A stretch of DNA of 64,000 nucleotides from Lacticaseibacillus yichunensis (GTDB taxonomy: Bacteria; Bacillota; Bacilli; Lactobacillales; Lactobacillaceae), in contig NZ_RHOG01000009.1 of NCBI RefSeq assembly GCF_003946405.1, positions 17,887-81,886 of the forward strand. Reading direction: 5' to 3'. The translations under genes were made by a program, and so were the position numbers. Under the pieces are notes generated by a model. The model was not told the DNA's origin and made no database searches. It was given only the letters and a program-made list of their open reading frames with translations. Positions 8,566-17,145 of this stretch are shown piece by piece (position 1 is the stretch's first letter; the number at the start of each line of letters is the position of its first letter).

Positions 8566-10453
8566 GACGTGCCTCCGCCACCGCGACCAGAGCGCTGAGG
8601 GGCGCGACGGTCAGGGTGGTCGTTGACTGAGGCTGGGGCGCGTTGATCACCGTCGTATCATCGACCAGGACCGAATACTCGCCGGCGGGAACGGTCAGTT
8701 GTTGCGGCTGGTCGCTGGCGTTGACGGCGATGATCATGGTCTCGTTGCCACTCGTCGTTTGGTAGGCGACAAGCGACGCCGCGGCCACCAATGGCGCCAC
8801 ATTTTCCAATAAGGCGTTGGCATCGGGCTGGCGCAGTGCCGGGTGGGCGCGCCGCAACTCAATCAGCGCATGGACATAAGCGACGGTGGCGGGGTATTGC
8901 AGCTGGCGGTCCCAGTCGATCGCATTGACCGCGTCGCCGGCGCGATAAGAGTTGTCGTCGCCGTTCTTGGTGCGCATGAAGGCCTGGCCGAGCTGCAAAA
9001 ATGGCACGCCCTGCGCAAGGAGCACGATGCTGATGGCCAACAGCGCCCGCCGCACCCGGGTCGCATCCGGCTCATCCGGTGCAACCGCGGTCAGTTTATC
9101 GTAAAGGGTCAAATTGTCGTGGGCTTCCACATACTGGATGACCTGGTCGGGGCCAAGATACTGGCCTTTCAACGCAGGCACCGCCACCCGCCCGGTCATC
9201 TGTGGCGCAAGGGTCGCCCCATTGCCAGCGCCGCTGACAAAGCCAGGGTTGCTTGCGATAAACACATCCCCCTTGGCCAAGTCGCGCAAGTCATCATTGA
9301 AAAACGCGATGTGCGGCAATTGACTGGCGTTGGCCTGAATCGCCTTTTGCGCAGCCGGCAGCGGCGTGGCCATGGCCCAGCCCTCGCCGAGCACAATGAT
9401 GCTGGGGTCGATCTCGTCTAGCGCCGCGCGCACCGCCTGCATGGTCGCCACGTCCAGGATACCCATCAGATCGAAGCGAAACCCGTCGAGCTGGTAGTCT
9501 TTTGCCCAATCGCGCACGCTGTCGACGATGTATTTGCGGGCCATCACGCGCTCTGAGGCAAAATCGTTTCCGGTCCCGGTGCCATCGGAAAGGCTGCCGT
9601 CTGCGTCGTGGCGGAAAAAGTAACCAGGTTCGACTTTCCCCAGCGCGTGGGTCGCCGCATCAAAGACGTGGTTGTACACGACGTCCATGATCACGCGCAA
9701 CCCGTTGTCGTGAAGCGTCTGAATCATTGTCTTGAGTTCCTTGATGCGGGTCGCCGGAGTCGTGGCATCCGTCGCATAACTGCCTTCCGGAACGCTGTGA
9801 TTCAGCGGATCATAGCCCCAATTTTGCTGGGGTACGTCCGGCTTGGTCTCGTCGACGGTGGCAAAATCATAAATCGGCATCAACTGCACATGCGTCGCGC
9901 CGCTTGTCTTCAAATAGGCGAGACCACTGACGGCGCCACGCGGGGTATGGGTGTTCGCTTCTGTCAGGCCGAGGTACTGCCCGCGGTGCTGAATCCCACT
10001 ATTTTCAGCGATGGAAAAATCGCGGATGTCCGCCTCCACGATCACGGCATCCACTGGACTGGAAAAAGCCGGTAGCCGCTCGCCCCAGTTGGCCGGCACC
10101 GTGTCTTCGGGCGCTAGCACCACCGAGCGCTCGCCGTTGACGATCGCCGCCTTAGCATACGGGTCAAATAGGTCGTCGCGCGTTTCGTCGGCATGCACCA
10201 CGGAAAATGTGTAGACCGTGCCGCGCATATCGCCGACAATATCGACCGTCCACACGCCTTGATCCCCGCGCATCATGGATATCGTCTCTTCCAGCACACT
10301 GTCCGGCGTCGCGTCGGCATAGCGCTTCAGGGTCACGGCGCGGGCAGTCGGTGCCCACAGCCGAAAACGGGTGAAGGTCTTGCGGTACGTTGGCCCCAGC
10401 GGCCCATAGTAGGCATATTGGGCGTCGATCTGCTCTGGTGTCAATTCAGTCAT
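8558..10453 (-). CDS. pulA: type I pullulanase
   Basis: 631 aa from the ATG of MTELTPEQ, preceded by GAGG. A longer reading frame exists upstream but lacks a ribosome binding site and would run deep into the previous gene. GH13 landmarks in order: NWGYDP (about 211, diagnostic of type I pullulanase), DVVYNH, FRFDLMG (about 325, nucleophile Asp), GEGW (about 355, acid/base Glu) and VEAHDN (about 443). An N-terminal CBM48-like region precedes the barrel. There is no signal peptide, so it acts in the cytoplasm on alpha-1,6 branches of imported maltodextrins or glycogen. It overlaps the upstream gene by 8 nt (ATGACTGA). Confidence 0.92.
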   Translation of the reverse strand: MTELTPEQIDAQYAYYGPLGPTYRKTFTRFRLWAPTARAVTLKRYADATPDSVLEETISMMRGDQGVWTVDIVGDMRGTVYTFSVVHADETRDDLFDPYAKAAIVNGERSVVLAPEDTVPANWGERLPAFSSPVDAVIVEADIRDFSIAENSGIQHRGQYLGLTEANTHTPRGAVSGLAYLKTSGATHVQLMPIYDFATVDETKPDVPQQNWGYDPLNHSVPEGSYATDATTPATRIKELKTMIQTLHDNGLRVIMDVVYNHVFDAATHALGKVEPGYFFRHDADGSLSDGTGTGNDFASERVMARKYIVDSVRDWAKDYQLDGFRFDLMGILDVATMQAVRAALDEIDPSIIVLGEGWAMATPLPAAQKAIQANASQLPHIAFFNDDLRDLAKGDVFIASNPGFVSGAGNGATLAPQMTGRVAVPALKGQYLGPDQVIQYVEAHDNLTLYDKLTAVAPDEPDATRVRRALLAISIVLLAQGVPFLQLGQAFMRTKNGDDNSYRAGDAVNAIDWDRQLQYPATVAYVHALIELRRAHPALRQPDANALLENVAPLVAAASLVAYQTTSGNETMIIAVNASDQPQQLTVPAGEYSVLVDDTTVINAPQPQSTTTLTVAPLSALVAVAEARHA

Positions 10454-11123
10454 GGTGGTTTGCCTCATTTTCCTTGCGGTGCGTCGCGGCGCGTTCGGCG
10501 GCCGGAATCTGGTAGCGGCTAGGCTTGAAGATCCGGCCATCCAAGGCGTCGAGCACCTGCATGTCTTGAAAACTCAATTCGAAATCAAATATTGCGGTGG
10601 CCTGCGCCGGGGTAAGCCACTGGCTATCCACGACCGGCAGGAGCCCGCGCTCCAAAGCCCAGCGAAGCGCGAGTTGCTCAGGCAACTTCTGGAACCGCGC
10701 CGCCATTTTGCGCAGCGGCTTGAGCTGGTTCAGCTGCCCGTTGAAAAATAGGTCGGTCACCAAGGTCACTTGGCCGGCGTCGCGATCGTGCGCGCGCCCG
10801 GCTGCATCCTGGTGTAGCAGGTCGAGCTGGCGCCACACAACAGGCGCGGCGGCCGATGCGGGCGTGTTCGGTGCGGTCGGCGCTGGAATGGTCAGCGTTG
10901 GGGTCAGCGTCGCAACTTGGGTCACCGCTTCGCCCAGCACAGTGCGAGTCGCGGTGGGTGCGGCGGGCACCAGGTCATCTGGTCCTGTGATCACAAAATG
11001 GGTGAAGCCTGCCGTCTGTGCTTGTCTCAGCGTTTCATCATCTGTGGCACGAAACGCCATGATGGGAATCTGCGTCCCGTTTTTCAGTTGGTACGTATCT
11101 GTCGGTCCGGTCAAATGGGCCAC
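10446..11123 (-). CDS. degenerate aldo/keto reductase-like protein
   Basis: About 225 aa. The start matches the AKR N-terminus (YQLKNGTQIPIMAF compared with L.NG..IP.LG). The last 80 residues match the AKR end (ALRWALERGLLPVVDSQ ... FDFELSFQDMQVLDALDG). In between, the usual Asp-Tyr-Lys-His catalytic residues and about 50-80 residues are missing, replaced by a Pro/Thr/Ala-rich stretch. It is therefore unlikely to be an active reductase, but the frame is open and it leads a coupled operon with pullulanase and gluconate kinase. The GTG at 11123 fits the AAAGGAA site better than the GTG at 11132. Confidence 0.6.
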   Translation of the reverse strand: MAHLTGPTDTYQLKNGTQIPIMAFRATDDETLRQAQTAGFTHFVITGPDDLVPAAPTATRTVLGEAVTQVATLTPTLTIPAPTAPNTPASAAAPVVWRQLDLLHQDAAGRAHDRDAGQVTLVTDLFFNGQLNQLKPLRKMAARFQKLPEQLALRWALERGLLPVVDSQWLTPAQATAIFDFELSFQDMQVLDALDGRIFKPSRYQIPAAERAATHRKENEANHHD

Positions 11124-11146
11124 TGGAACCACTTCCTTTGGGGTCT

Positions 11147-11155
11147 ATTTTAGCA
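11147..11155 (-). promoter_or_regulatory. extended -10 promoter of the pullulanase operon
   Basis: On the minus strand TGCTAAAAT forms an extended -10 element upstream of the AKR-like gene. No clear -35 box is visible. Confidence 0.5.
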
Positions 11156-11184
11156 TACACCGCGGGGCTCACGAGACGGGCAAC

Positions 11185-11218
11185 AAAAAACACGCGACCC
11201 AATGAAGCAGTCGCGTGT
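11185..11218 (-). terminator. terminator after the racemase gene
   Basis: 9-bp perfect stem ACACGCGAC / GTCGCGTGT (11190-11198 with 11210-11218) and a T-run on the minus strand. Confidence 0.85.
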
Positions 11219-11282
11219 CTGAATCTGATTTACTTGGGTAACCCCCCGCCATCCCGGCCGAAACCAGTCAGCGACGAAAGCG

Positions 11283-12032
11283 CTACTTCATCAATTCTGC
11301 CAACATCTTATCCCCGGCATCCTTGCTGGTGCGAAAGGCGCGGCCGAGTGCCAGTGTTTCATCGGCGATGATGCTTTGGGCGTCCACCACGTGATACGGG
11401 TGATCCGGCGCCTTTTCCTGAGCGAAGGAGAGCTCGGTGCAGCCTAGCACGATCACGTTGACGCCGAATTGGTCGTGCATCGTCTTCAAAATCTGATGAT
11501 ACAGCGGCGCGTTGACTTCGCCCTTGGCCTTGACGTAATTGTAGATCAGGTCCGTGACCATCGCCTGCAGGGCTTCATCGCCCAATTCGACGGCGCGGCC
11601 GGCTTCCTGAAGTTCATGCGCATAGATGCCATCGGCGATGGTGCCTTGCGTTGCGATCAGGCCAATTTTCTGCTCATCGGGATACTGCTTGTACAAGGTC
11701 CGCACGGCTTGGCGCGGCATGTGCAGCAGGGGCACGGTCGTCGCGGCCTGAAGCTCATCGTAAAAATAATGCGCGGTGTTACAGACCATCACCATGAAAT
11801 CGGGCTTTAAAAGACTCTGCTGCTGAATGTCCGACAACAGGTCCGGGTAAAAGCTCGGCTGGCTGTGATCGAGGATGTAGGTGGTGCGATCCGGCACCGT
11901 GGCGTGGTTGACCAAGATGTAATCCATGTAATCCTGATCCTTGGTCGCGTGGGTCCGCTCGGTGAGCAGGCGCAGATAGCTATTGGTGGCTGGGGTCCCC
12001 ATACCGCCGATCACGGTGAAAAATCGCTTCAT
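11283..12032 (-). CDS. aspartate/glutamate racemase family protein
   Basis: 249 aa. The two catalytic cysteines are in MVCNTAHYF (about residue 84) and VLGCTEL (about 198), and GGMGTPAT is at the N-terminus. This matches the aspartate racemase branch (RacD/YgeA) more than MurI. The ATG follows the murE stop directly, so both are on one transcript. Lactobacilli use D-aspartate in the peptidoglycan cross-bridge, so D-Asp supply next to a Lys-adding MurE is a reasonable inferred role. D-Glu or another amino acid cannot be excluded. Confidence 0.85.
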   Translation of the reverse strand: MKRFFTVIGGMGTPATNSYLRLLTERTHATKDQDYMDYILVNHATVPDRTTYILDHSQPSFYPDLLSDIQQQSLLKPDFMVMVCNTAHYFYDELQAATTVPLLHMPRQAVRTLYKQYPDEQKIGLIATQGTIADGIYAHELQEAGRAVELGDEALQAMVTDLIYNYVKAKGEVNAPLYHQILKTMHDQFGVNVIVLGCTELSFAQEKAPDHPYHVVDAQSIIADETLALGRAFRTSKDAGDKMLAELMK

Positions 12033-13589
12033 CTACTCGCCTTCTTTCAGCGTGTCTGCGACCTGCCCGACCACGACGAGATCCATCGGCCATGGGGTAT
12101 CGACGCCGCGCACTTTTTGATACGGGTCCGCCCCTTTAGCCGCGACCACGACGACATCCTCTGGCCCACTGGCTTCGATGGCCTCGCGAATCGCTTTGGC
12201 CCGGTCAAGTTCGATGTGGACCGTGACTTTGTCATGATCGATTCCGGCATCGATCTCGCTGGCAATTTTCGCCGGATCCTCATAGCCTGGATCATCGGTG
12301 GTCAAATACGCCTCGGTGGCATATTCACTGAGCACTTTTGAAAAATCGGCGCGACGGGAGACCCCTTTGTCGCCAGGCGCTCCGATGACCACGCGAATGG
12401 CCGGGTCGTGGTACTCCGCCTTGAGAAAATGCAGCAAGGCCTGCACACTCGCATAGTTATGCGCGTAATCGACATAGGTGACCCCGTGGCCCGGGATCTC
12501 CTGGTGCTCCATGCGGCCGGGAATGGTGACGTCGGCAATACCAGGCACGGCACTGCGGTTATCGACACCAGCCAGTCCGGCGCCGATGATCGCGGCTGTG
12601 GCGTTGCTTTCGTTGAAGTCGCCAATGAGACTCAGATGATACTGGCCGCCGACATTCAGGGCCGCGGCTTTGTCGGAGGCCGGCACCAGGGTGAACTGAC
12701 TGCGGGTCGTCGACAAGGTCTGGCTCTCGAAGCGAAAATCGATATCAAGATCATCGCGTTTTGGCGTAAAGCCGGCCGACGCAAACAGATAGATACTGTC
12801 CGGATAGGTCGTCGTCATCGCCGCGGCGTAGACCTCATCGAAATGTTCAGTCTCCGCGTTGATCACGACTTTGCGCGAGTTGACCAGCAGCTGCATCTTG
12901 TTGTGCAGATAATTGGCGAAGGTCGGGTGCTCGTTGGGACCAATGTGATCCGGCGTGATGTTGAGGAAAAAGCCAACGTCATACGTCAGACCAAACACGC
13001 GGTTGCGCAGATACGCCTGGCTGGAGACCTCCATCACCAGGTGTGTCATGCCGTTGTCGACCGCTTGGCGCATGTCGTGGAACAAATCCATGCTTTCCGG
13101 CGTGGTCAGATCCGACTTGAACCGCTGATCCGGATTCGGGCCGATGATCCGGTCGATCGTGGAAAACAGGGCGACGCGCTTGGGATGGGCCTGTTCCAAA
13201 ATGCCGCGTGTGAAATAAGCCGAGGTCGTTTTACCCTTGGTGCCGGTATACGCAATGACGAACAGGTCGTCCTGCGGAAAATCATAAAAGGCCGCACTCA
13301 AGATTGCCATTGCCTTGGTGATATTGACGACGATCAGGGCGTTCATGCCATTGCCTTCCACGTATGGCTTTTCAGCGACATAGGTGATGGCCCCGTTGTC
13401 TTTGGCCATCGAGAGGTAGATCGGCCGAAACTTCGCGCCTTTGCAGAAGAACAGGCTCGGGCCGGAGACTTTGCGTGAGTCATACGCGATGCCGGTCATT
13501 TCGGTGTTGATGTCGTTTTGGACTGCACTGCTTTTCAGCAGGTGATGTTCTTTGAGTAAAAGAATGCACGCGTTCAAAGAGATTGCCAT
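12033..13589 (-). CDS. murE: UDP-N-acetylmuramoyl-tripeptide synthetase, L-lysine type
   Basis: 518 aa Mur ligase. The ATP-binding loop is YTGTKGKTT (about 114-122), and the middle and C-terminal Mur ligase domains follow. The amino-acid selectivity loop reads DDPGYEDP (about 431-438) instead of the DNPR of diaminopimelate-adding enzymes, so it should add L-Lys to UDP-MurNAc-L-Ala-D-Glu in the cytoplasm. AAGGAG lies 8 nt before the ATG, and an extended -10 (TGGTATAAT) is about 50 nt upstream. It is followed without a gap by the racemase gene. Confidence 0.93.
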   Translation of the reverse strand: MAISLNACILLLKEHHLLKSSAVQNDINTEMTGIAYDSRKVSGPSLFFCKGAKFRPIYLSMAKDNGAITYVAEKPYVEGNGMNALIVVNITKAMAILSAAFYDFPQDDLFVIAYTGTKGKTTSAYFTRGILEQAHPKRVALFSTIDRIIGPNPDQRFKSDLTTPESMDLFHDMRQAVDNGMTHLVMEVSSQAYLRNRVFGLTYDVGFFLNITPDHIGPNEHPTFANYLHNKMQLLVNSRKVVINAETEHFDEVYAAAMTTTYPDSIYLFASAGFTPKRDDLDIDFRFESQTLSTTRSQFTLVPASDKAAALNVGGQYHLSLIGDFNESNATAAIIGAGLAGVDNRSAVPGIADVTIPGRMEHQEIPGHGVTYVDYAHNYASVQALLHFLKAEYHDPAIRVVIGAPGDKGVSRRADFSKVLSEYATEAYLTTDDPGYEDPAKIASEIDAGIDHDKVTVHIELDRAKAIREAIEASGPEDVVVVAAKGADPYQKVRGVDTPWPMDLVVVGQVADTLKEGE

Positions 13590-13635
13590 ATGAAGGCTCC
13601 TTATCTACGTAATTGAGTTTCAAACTACTGCGTCG

Positions 13636-13644
13636 ATTATACCA
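13636..13644 (-). promoter_or_regulatory. extended -10 promoter of murE-racemase
   Basis: Minus-strand TGGTATAAT is a consensus extended -10. The -35 region is weak. Confidence 0.7.
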
Positions 13645-13709
13645 TAGCAGGCTGGGCGAAAATTCTTTGGCTCGGGCTTTGGCGTGTCGTTGGTTTGAAT
13701 AAAACACCC

Positions 13710-13857
13710 GGGTGGTCTCCAGCCAGAAACTGGCTGGAACGCTCCCAAGTGACTTTAAGCCCGCGAAGTGCGCGGTCTTAAAGCTCACTTTCGGCGTAAG
13801 CGGCTTTGCCGCTAACGCCGACGAGGGGGCTGAGCCGTTTCTGGCCGAAGCCCACCC
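13710..13857. other. structured intergenic element with nested hairpins
   Basis: Outer arms GGGTGG / CCACCC (13710-13715 with 13852-13857) and GCCAGAAAC / GTTTCTGGC (13722-13730 with 13837-13845) enclose two hairpins. The first is CTTTAAG..CCGCG / CGCGG..CTTAAAG (13753-13783). The second is GCGTAAGCGGC / GCCGCTAACGC (13794-13818, one mismatch). A local hairpin CCAGCCAG-AAA-CTGGCTGG (13719-13737) competes with the outer arm. It has no open frame and no terminator T-run. It could be a non-coding RNA or a repeat element. The flanking bases to 14051 hold nothing else I recognise. Confidence 0.55.
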
Positions 13858-14051
13858 TCACATCACACATTAAAGATACTGCTCGCTATGCCGAAATATT
13901 CGACAACCTGCTATTGCGCACAGTCTGGTTTCACTCAGACTCTGTGAGATTGAAGCTCCCGTGTATGCGTACGCCTCATCCGTTGAGACGCTTGCTTCCG
14001 TAAACACCGGCATTCAACGCCACGACCCCACAGGCCCTTCCCCACCCGTCG

Positions 14052-14516
14052 TCACGCTTCCAGTTTTACCACGGTCACTTGGTAGGCGCCGCTTGGGGCT
14101 TCTACTGTGACGGTGTCGCCTACTTTGCGGGCTGCGATGGCGCGGCCTAGTGGGGAGTTGATGGCGATGTTGCCTGGGGCCATGCTGGCTTCGGCTTGGC
14201 CGACTAGGTGATAGACTTCTAGTTCATCGTCATCTTCAAATCTGAGGGTGACGTGCATGCCCAGGCCTGCAATGTCGGTTGGGCCGGCTGTGACGACTTG
14301 GGCGTACCTGATCAATTTGTCTAGGTATCGCAGCCGACTTTCCAGGTGGCGCAGGTCGCGTTTGGCGGCGCTGTAGTCCGCGTTTTCCGAGAGGTCGCCG
14401 AGTGCGCGGGCGTCTGCCAGTGCCTTGATGCGCCGAGGTCGCTCCGCTTGTAAGAGGATCACTTCCGCCTTCAACTCTTTGAGGCCATCGGGTGTGATGT
14501 CATGATAGGTGACCAT
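14052..14516 (-). CDS. greA: GreA-type transcript cleavage factor
   Basis: 154 aa. The N-terminal coiled coil carries the acidic tip motif DARALGDLSENADYSAAK, which delivers the catalytic metal into the RNA polymerase secondary channel. The C-terminal FKBP-like domain ends with NSPLGRAI and VTVEAPSG. It rescues arrested polymerase by stimulating RNA cleavage. The ATG at 14516 is preferred over an earlier TTG that abuts the AAGGAAGG site. Lactobacilli often have more than one Gre paralog, so this may not be the main copy. Confidence 0.87.
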   Translation of the reverse strand: MVTYHDITPDGLKELKAEVILLQAERPRRIKALADARALGDLSENADYSAAKRDLRHLESRLRYLDKLIRYAQVVTAGPTDIAGLGMHVTLRFEDDDELEVYHLVGQAEASMAPGNIAINSPLGRAIAARKVGDTVTVEAPSGAYQVTVVKLEA

Positions 14517-14601
14517 ATTCAACCTTCCTTTACAGCGGCGCAGTCAATGCGGCAAGGCCACACTCGCGGTTCAGCCCTAAGCGCCCCGCGCCGCACTCTA
14601 G

Positions 14602-14630
14602 AAAAAAAGCGCGCCGTGTGATCGGCACGC
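14602..14630 (-). terminator. terminator of the two-component/carboxypeptidase operon
   Basis: 8-bp GC-rich stem (14609-14616 with 14623-14630, one G-U pair) followed by seven T on the minus strand, just after the carboxypeptidase stop. Confidence 0.85.
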
Positions 14631-14636
14631 TTCTTG

Positions 14637-15965
14637 CTAAAAGAGATTACTGAAGAAATCGCCGATGCCGCGGAACAAAAGCACAAAGAAGTTTGCCTTT
14701 GCGGTGCCGTGGGCCAATTTGACGGAAGCCGTTTCAGTCTTTCCGCCGTTCACATAACCTAGCGTATCGCCTTTAACGGTGATGGTCAAACCGGCAACCG
14801 TGGTCCCTTTCTTGACTGGGGCCTCGAGTTCATTCTTTTTGCCAACAATGGCTGTCTTTTTAGTCGCGATGGTGATGTCCTGGGCCGTTGTGGACTTTGG
14901 CACCCACAGCGTGATGGTCTTATCGGCCGCAGCCTTCAAAGAGGTCGTGTTCCCCTTTGGCACCGTGAAATCGGTCGCGCCTTTGATCGCCTGTCCCTTT
15001 TTCAAGACCGTCATTTGTTTCCAGTTATTCAGCGCGTAGGACATGAGCTTGGTGGTCTCGTCAAAACGCCGGGTCGTCTTACTGCCATTGGCGTGCATGA
15101 CCACCGTGATGATGCGGTGGCCATCTTTTTTCACCGTGCCGGTAAAACAGTCGCCAGCCGCATCGGTGGTGCCGGTCTTAAGGCCATCAACGGGCAGCTC
15201 GGTGCGCGCGGAGATCAGGCCTTTGAGCATCCAATCGAAGCTGTCCATGCGCGTCGCATCACTGGTGCCTGCGCGGAAGGTCATGGTCGGAATGCTGGTC
15301 GTGTCGAGGACTTCGGGAAAATCCTTTAGCAGGTGCTGGGCCACTTGCGCCAAGTCCTTGGCCGTCATGGTGTTCTGATCATTTTCGCCGGTGCCGGGAT
15401 AGCGGTCGGCGGTCAAGGCGTTGTTGGTCAGGCCGGTCGCGTTGACGATGGTCGCGTCGTTGATACGCCACTTCTTGAGCTGGTCGCGCATCATGTCGAC
15501 GAATTTCACCTGGGTGCCGGCCACGCCGTTCCCCAGCAGCATCATGGCGGCATTGGCGGAGTAGATCAAACTCGCTTGATACAGCTCCTTGACAGTGTAT
15601 TTGCCGTCTGCCCGCAACGGGACGTTTGAAAGCGAGGTGTCCTGGGAGATCTTGTAGATCCCGCTGTCTGGTGTCAACGTGTCTGTCCATTTCAGGTCGC
15701 CGTTCTTGATTGCCTGCAGAACCAGATAGATCGAGATCATTTTGGTCATTGAAGCGATCGGCAGTGGCGTGTCGGCATTTTTCGCGTAAAGCACCTTGCC
15801 GCTTGCTTCATCGATGGCAAGGGCAGCCTTTGCGTTGATGGCCACGCTTGTTTCGGCGGCCGCGACCGGCGCCGCTGCGCTGGTGGTGGCGATGCCGCCA
15901 AAGCCAAGAAGAACTGCTGCGGCCAAAGTGGCCAGGTGACGCCAGAATTTTTTACTCAAGATCAT
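14637..15965 (-). CDS. dacA: D-alanyl-D-alanine carboxypeptidase (PBP5 type)
   Basis: 442 aa serine peptidase S11. The signal peptide covers residues 1 to about 36 (AAVLLGFGG core, cut near AAPVAAA). Active-site motifs are SMTK (S72, K75), SAN (about 136) and KTG (263). A beta-rich PBP5_C domain follows, and a C-terminal amphipathic helix (FFVLLFRGIGDFFSNLF) should hold it to the membrane. It removes the terminal D-Ala of peptidoglycan stem peptides and so limits cross-linking. Its start overlaps the kinase stop by 4 nt (ATGA), which is uncommon for a housekeeping PBP and suggests control by the two-component system. Confidence 0.93.
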   Translation of the reverse strand: MILSKKFWRHLATLAAAVLLGFGGIATTSAAAPVAAAETSVAINAKAALAIDEASGKVLYAKNADTPLPIASMTKMISIYLVLQAIKNGDLKWTDTLTPDSGIYKISQDTSLSNVPLRADGKYTVKELYQASLIYSANAAMMLLGNGVAGTQVKFVDMMRDQLKKWRINDATIVNATGLTNNALTADRYPGTGENDQNTMTAKDLAQVAQHLLKDFPEVLDTTSIPTMTFRAGTSDATRMDSFDWMLKGLISARTELPVDGLKTGTTDAAGDCFTGTVKKDGHRIITVVMHANGSKTTRRFDETTKLMSYALNNWKQMTVLKKGQAIKGATDFTVPKGNTTSLKAAADKTITLWVPKSTTAQDITIATKKTAIVGKKNELEAPVKKGTTVAGLTITVKGDTLGYVNGGKTETASVKLAHGTAKANFFVLLFRGIGDFFSNLF

Positions 15966-17143
15966 AACTCCTTCTGTGGGTTGGCCGGCGCCGACTTTTT
16001 TTCAAGCGGCTGGCCGACTTTAAGCGGTAAATGCATGACAAACGAGGTGAGTTCGGGGGTGGAGTCGGCGTAAATGTACCCGCCGTGCAGGGTGACGATG
16101 CTTTGCGCGATTGCCAGGCCCAGGCCGGTGCCGCCGGTCTCCTGGGAGCGCGATTCCTCGACGCGATAGAAGCGGTCGAATAATTGACTTAGTGAATCAT
16201 TTGGAATCTGGGCGCCATCATTGGACACTTTCACGACAACTTCGGAACCGATTCGTTCGGCGGTGAGGAAAATATGCTTGGCACCTTGCCCGTATTTCAG
16301 CGCATTGACGATCAGGTTGTTGAAAACACGGCCGAGTTTTTCCGTGTCGGCTTCCATCATCAGCGGATCCGGTTTGCCCGATACCGAGATCGCGATCTGC
16401 TTTTTTTGCGCCTCAAGCTCAAAACTGGCGGCGAGCTGCTCGAGCATCGCGACCATGTTGAATTCGGTGGTGTTCAGCGGCGTCGTGGTCTGGCGGACCT
16501 TGGTGTATTCAAAAAGGTCGTCGGTCAGGACTTTCATCTGCTTGGCCTTGAGATACGCGACGTGGGTGTATTTCAACAGTTCCTCGTCGCTGCGGTACTG
16601 GCGATCCTCGATCAGACCGAGATAGCCGATGATCGAGGTCAAAGGCGTGCGAATGTCATGCGAGACATTGGTGATCAGCTCGTCTTTGCTTTGCTCCATG
16701 CGCCGCTCTTCTTCCATGGAACCCACGGTCGACTCGACCAGCGCGTTGATCGAATTGATCACCTTTTGCAGATCGGTGTTGACGGCAAAGCGAATCCGGT
16801 GATCCAAATGGCCATCCGCGATGTAATGCAACTCGCGAATGACATGGCGCATCTGAATTTGGCGGTACCGCCTGATCAGGCGCCAATACACAACAATGGC
16901 ATCGGCCAGCAGCATCAGCCAGATGAATAGATACCGCCAGCTCCAAATGTGCTCGCCGTCGCCAAAGGTCAGGACATTTTTGATGCCCCAGATCGAGTTT
17001 TGCAGATTCTGATTCATCGCGATGACCTGCTTGAGCAGGACTAGCACCGCAAAGTTCAGCATCAGCAGTAAGATCACCGTGACGACCCCTTCGATCCACA
17101 GCTCGGATTTTTCCTTGCCGGTCAGGCGCACTTTCTCGCCCAT
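15962..17143 (-). CDS. sensor histidine kinase (VanS-like)
   Basis: 393 aa. Two membrane segments (about 19-40 and 70-88) flank a short outside loop of about 30 residues. They are followed by a HAMP-like linker, the dimerisation helix with phospho-acceptor H162 in NVSHDIRTPL, and a HATPase domain with N box (NNLIVNALKYG) and G boxes (GGTGLGLAI). The small sensor loop suggests it senses a membrane or cell-envelope signal. Partners are the adjacent response regulator and, by coupling, the D,D-carboxypeptidase. The arrangement recalls vanR-vanS-vanY, but no D-Ala-D-Lac ligase gene is nearby. Confidence 0.9.
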   Translation of the reverse strand: MGEKVRLTGKEKSELWIEGVVTVILLLMLNFAVLVLLKQVIAMNQNLQNSIWGIKNVLTFGDGEHIWSWRYLFIWLMLLADAIVVYWRLIRRYRQIQMRHVIRELHYIADGHLDHRIRFAVNTDLQKVINSINALVESTVGSMEEERRMEQSKDELITNVSHDIRTPLTSIIGYLGLIEDRQYRSDEELLKYTHVAYLKAKQMKVLTDDLFEYTKVRQTTTPLNTTEFNMVAMLEQLAASFELEAQKKQIAISVSGKPDPLMMEADTEKLGRVFNNLIVNALKYGQGAKHIFLTAERIGSEVVVKVSNDGAQIPNDSLSQLFDRFYRVEESRSQETGGTGLGLAIAQSIVTLHGGYIYADSTPELTSFVMHLPLKVGQPLEKKSAPANPQKEL

Positions 17144-17145
17144 GA

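Noticed and set aside
12408..13478. Long plus-strand open frame opposite murE
   Set aside because: It is a mirror of murE in a GC-rich genome, without ribosome binding site or recognisable protein.
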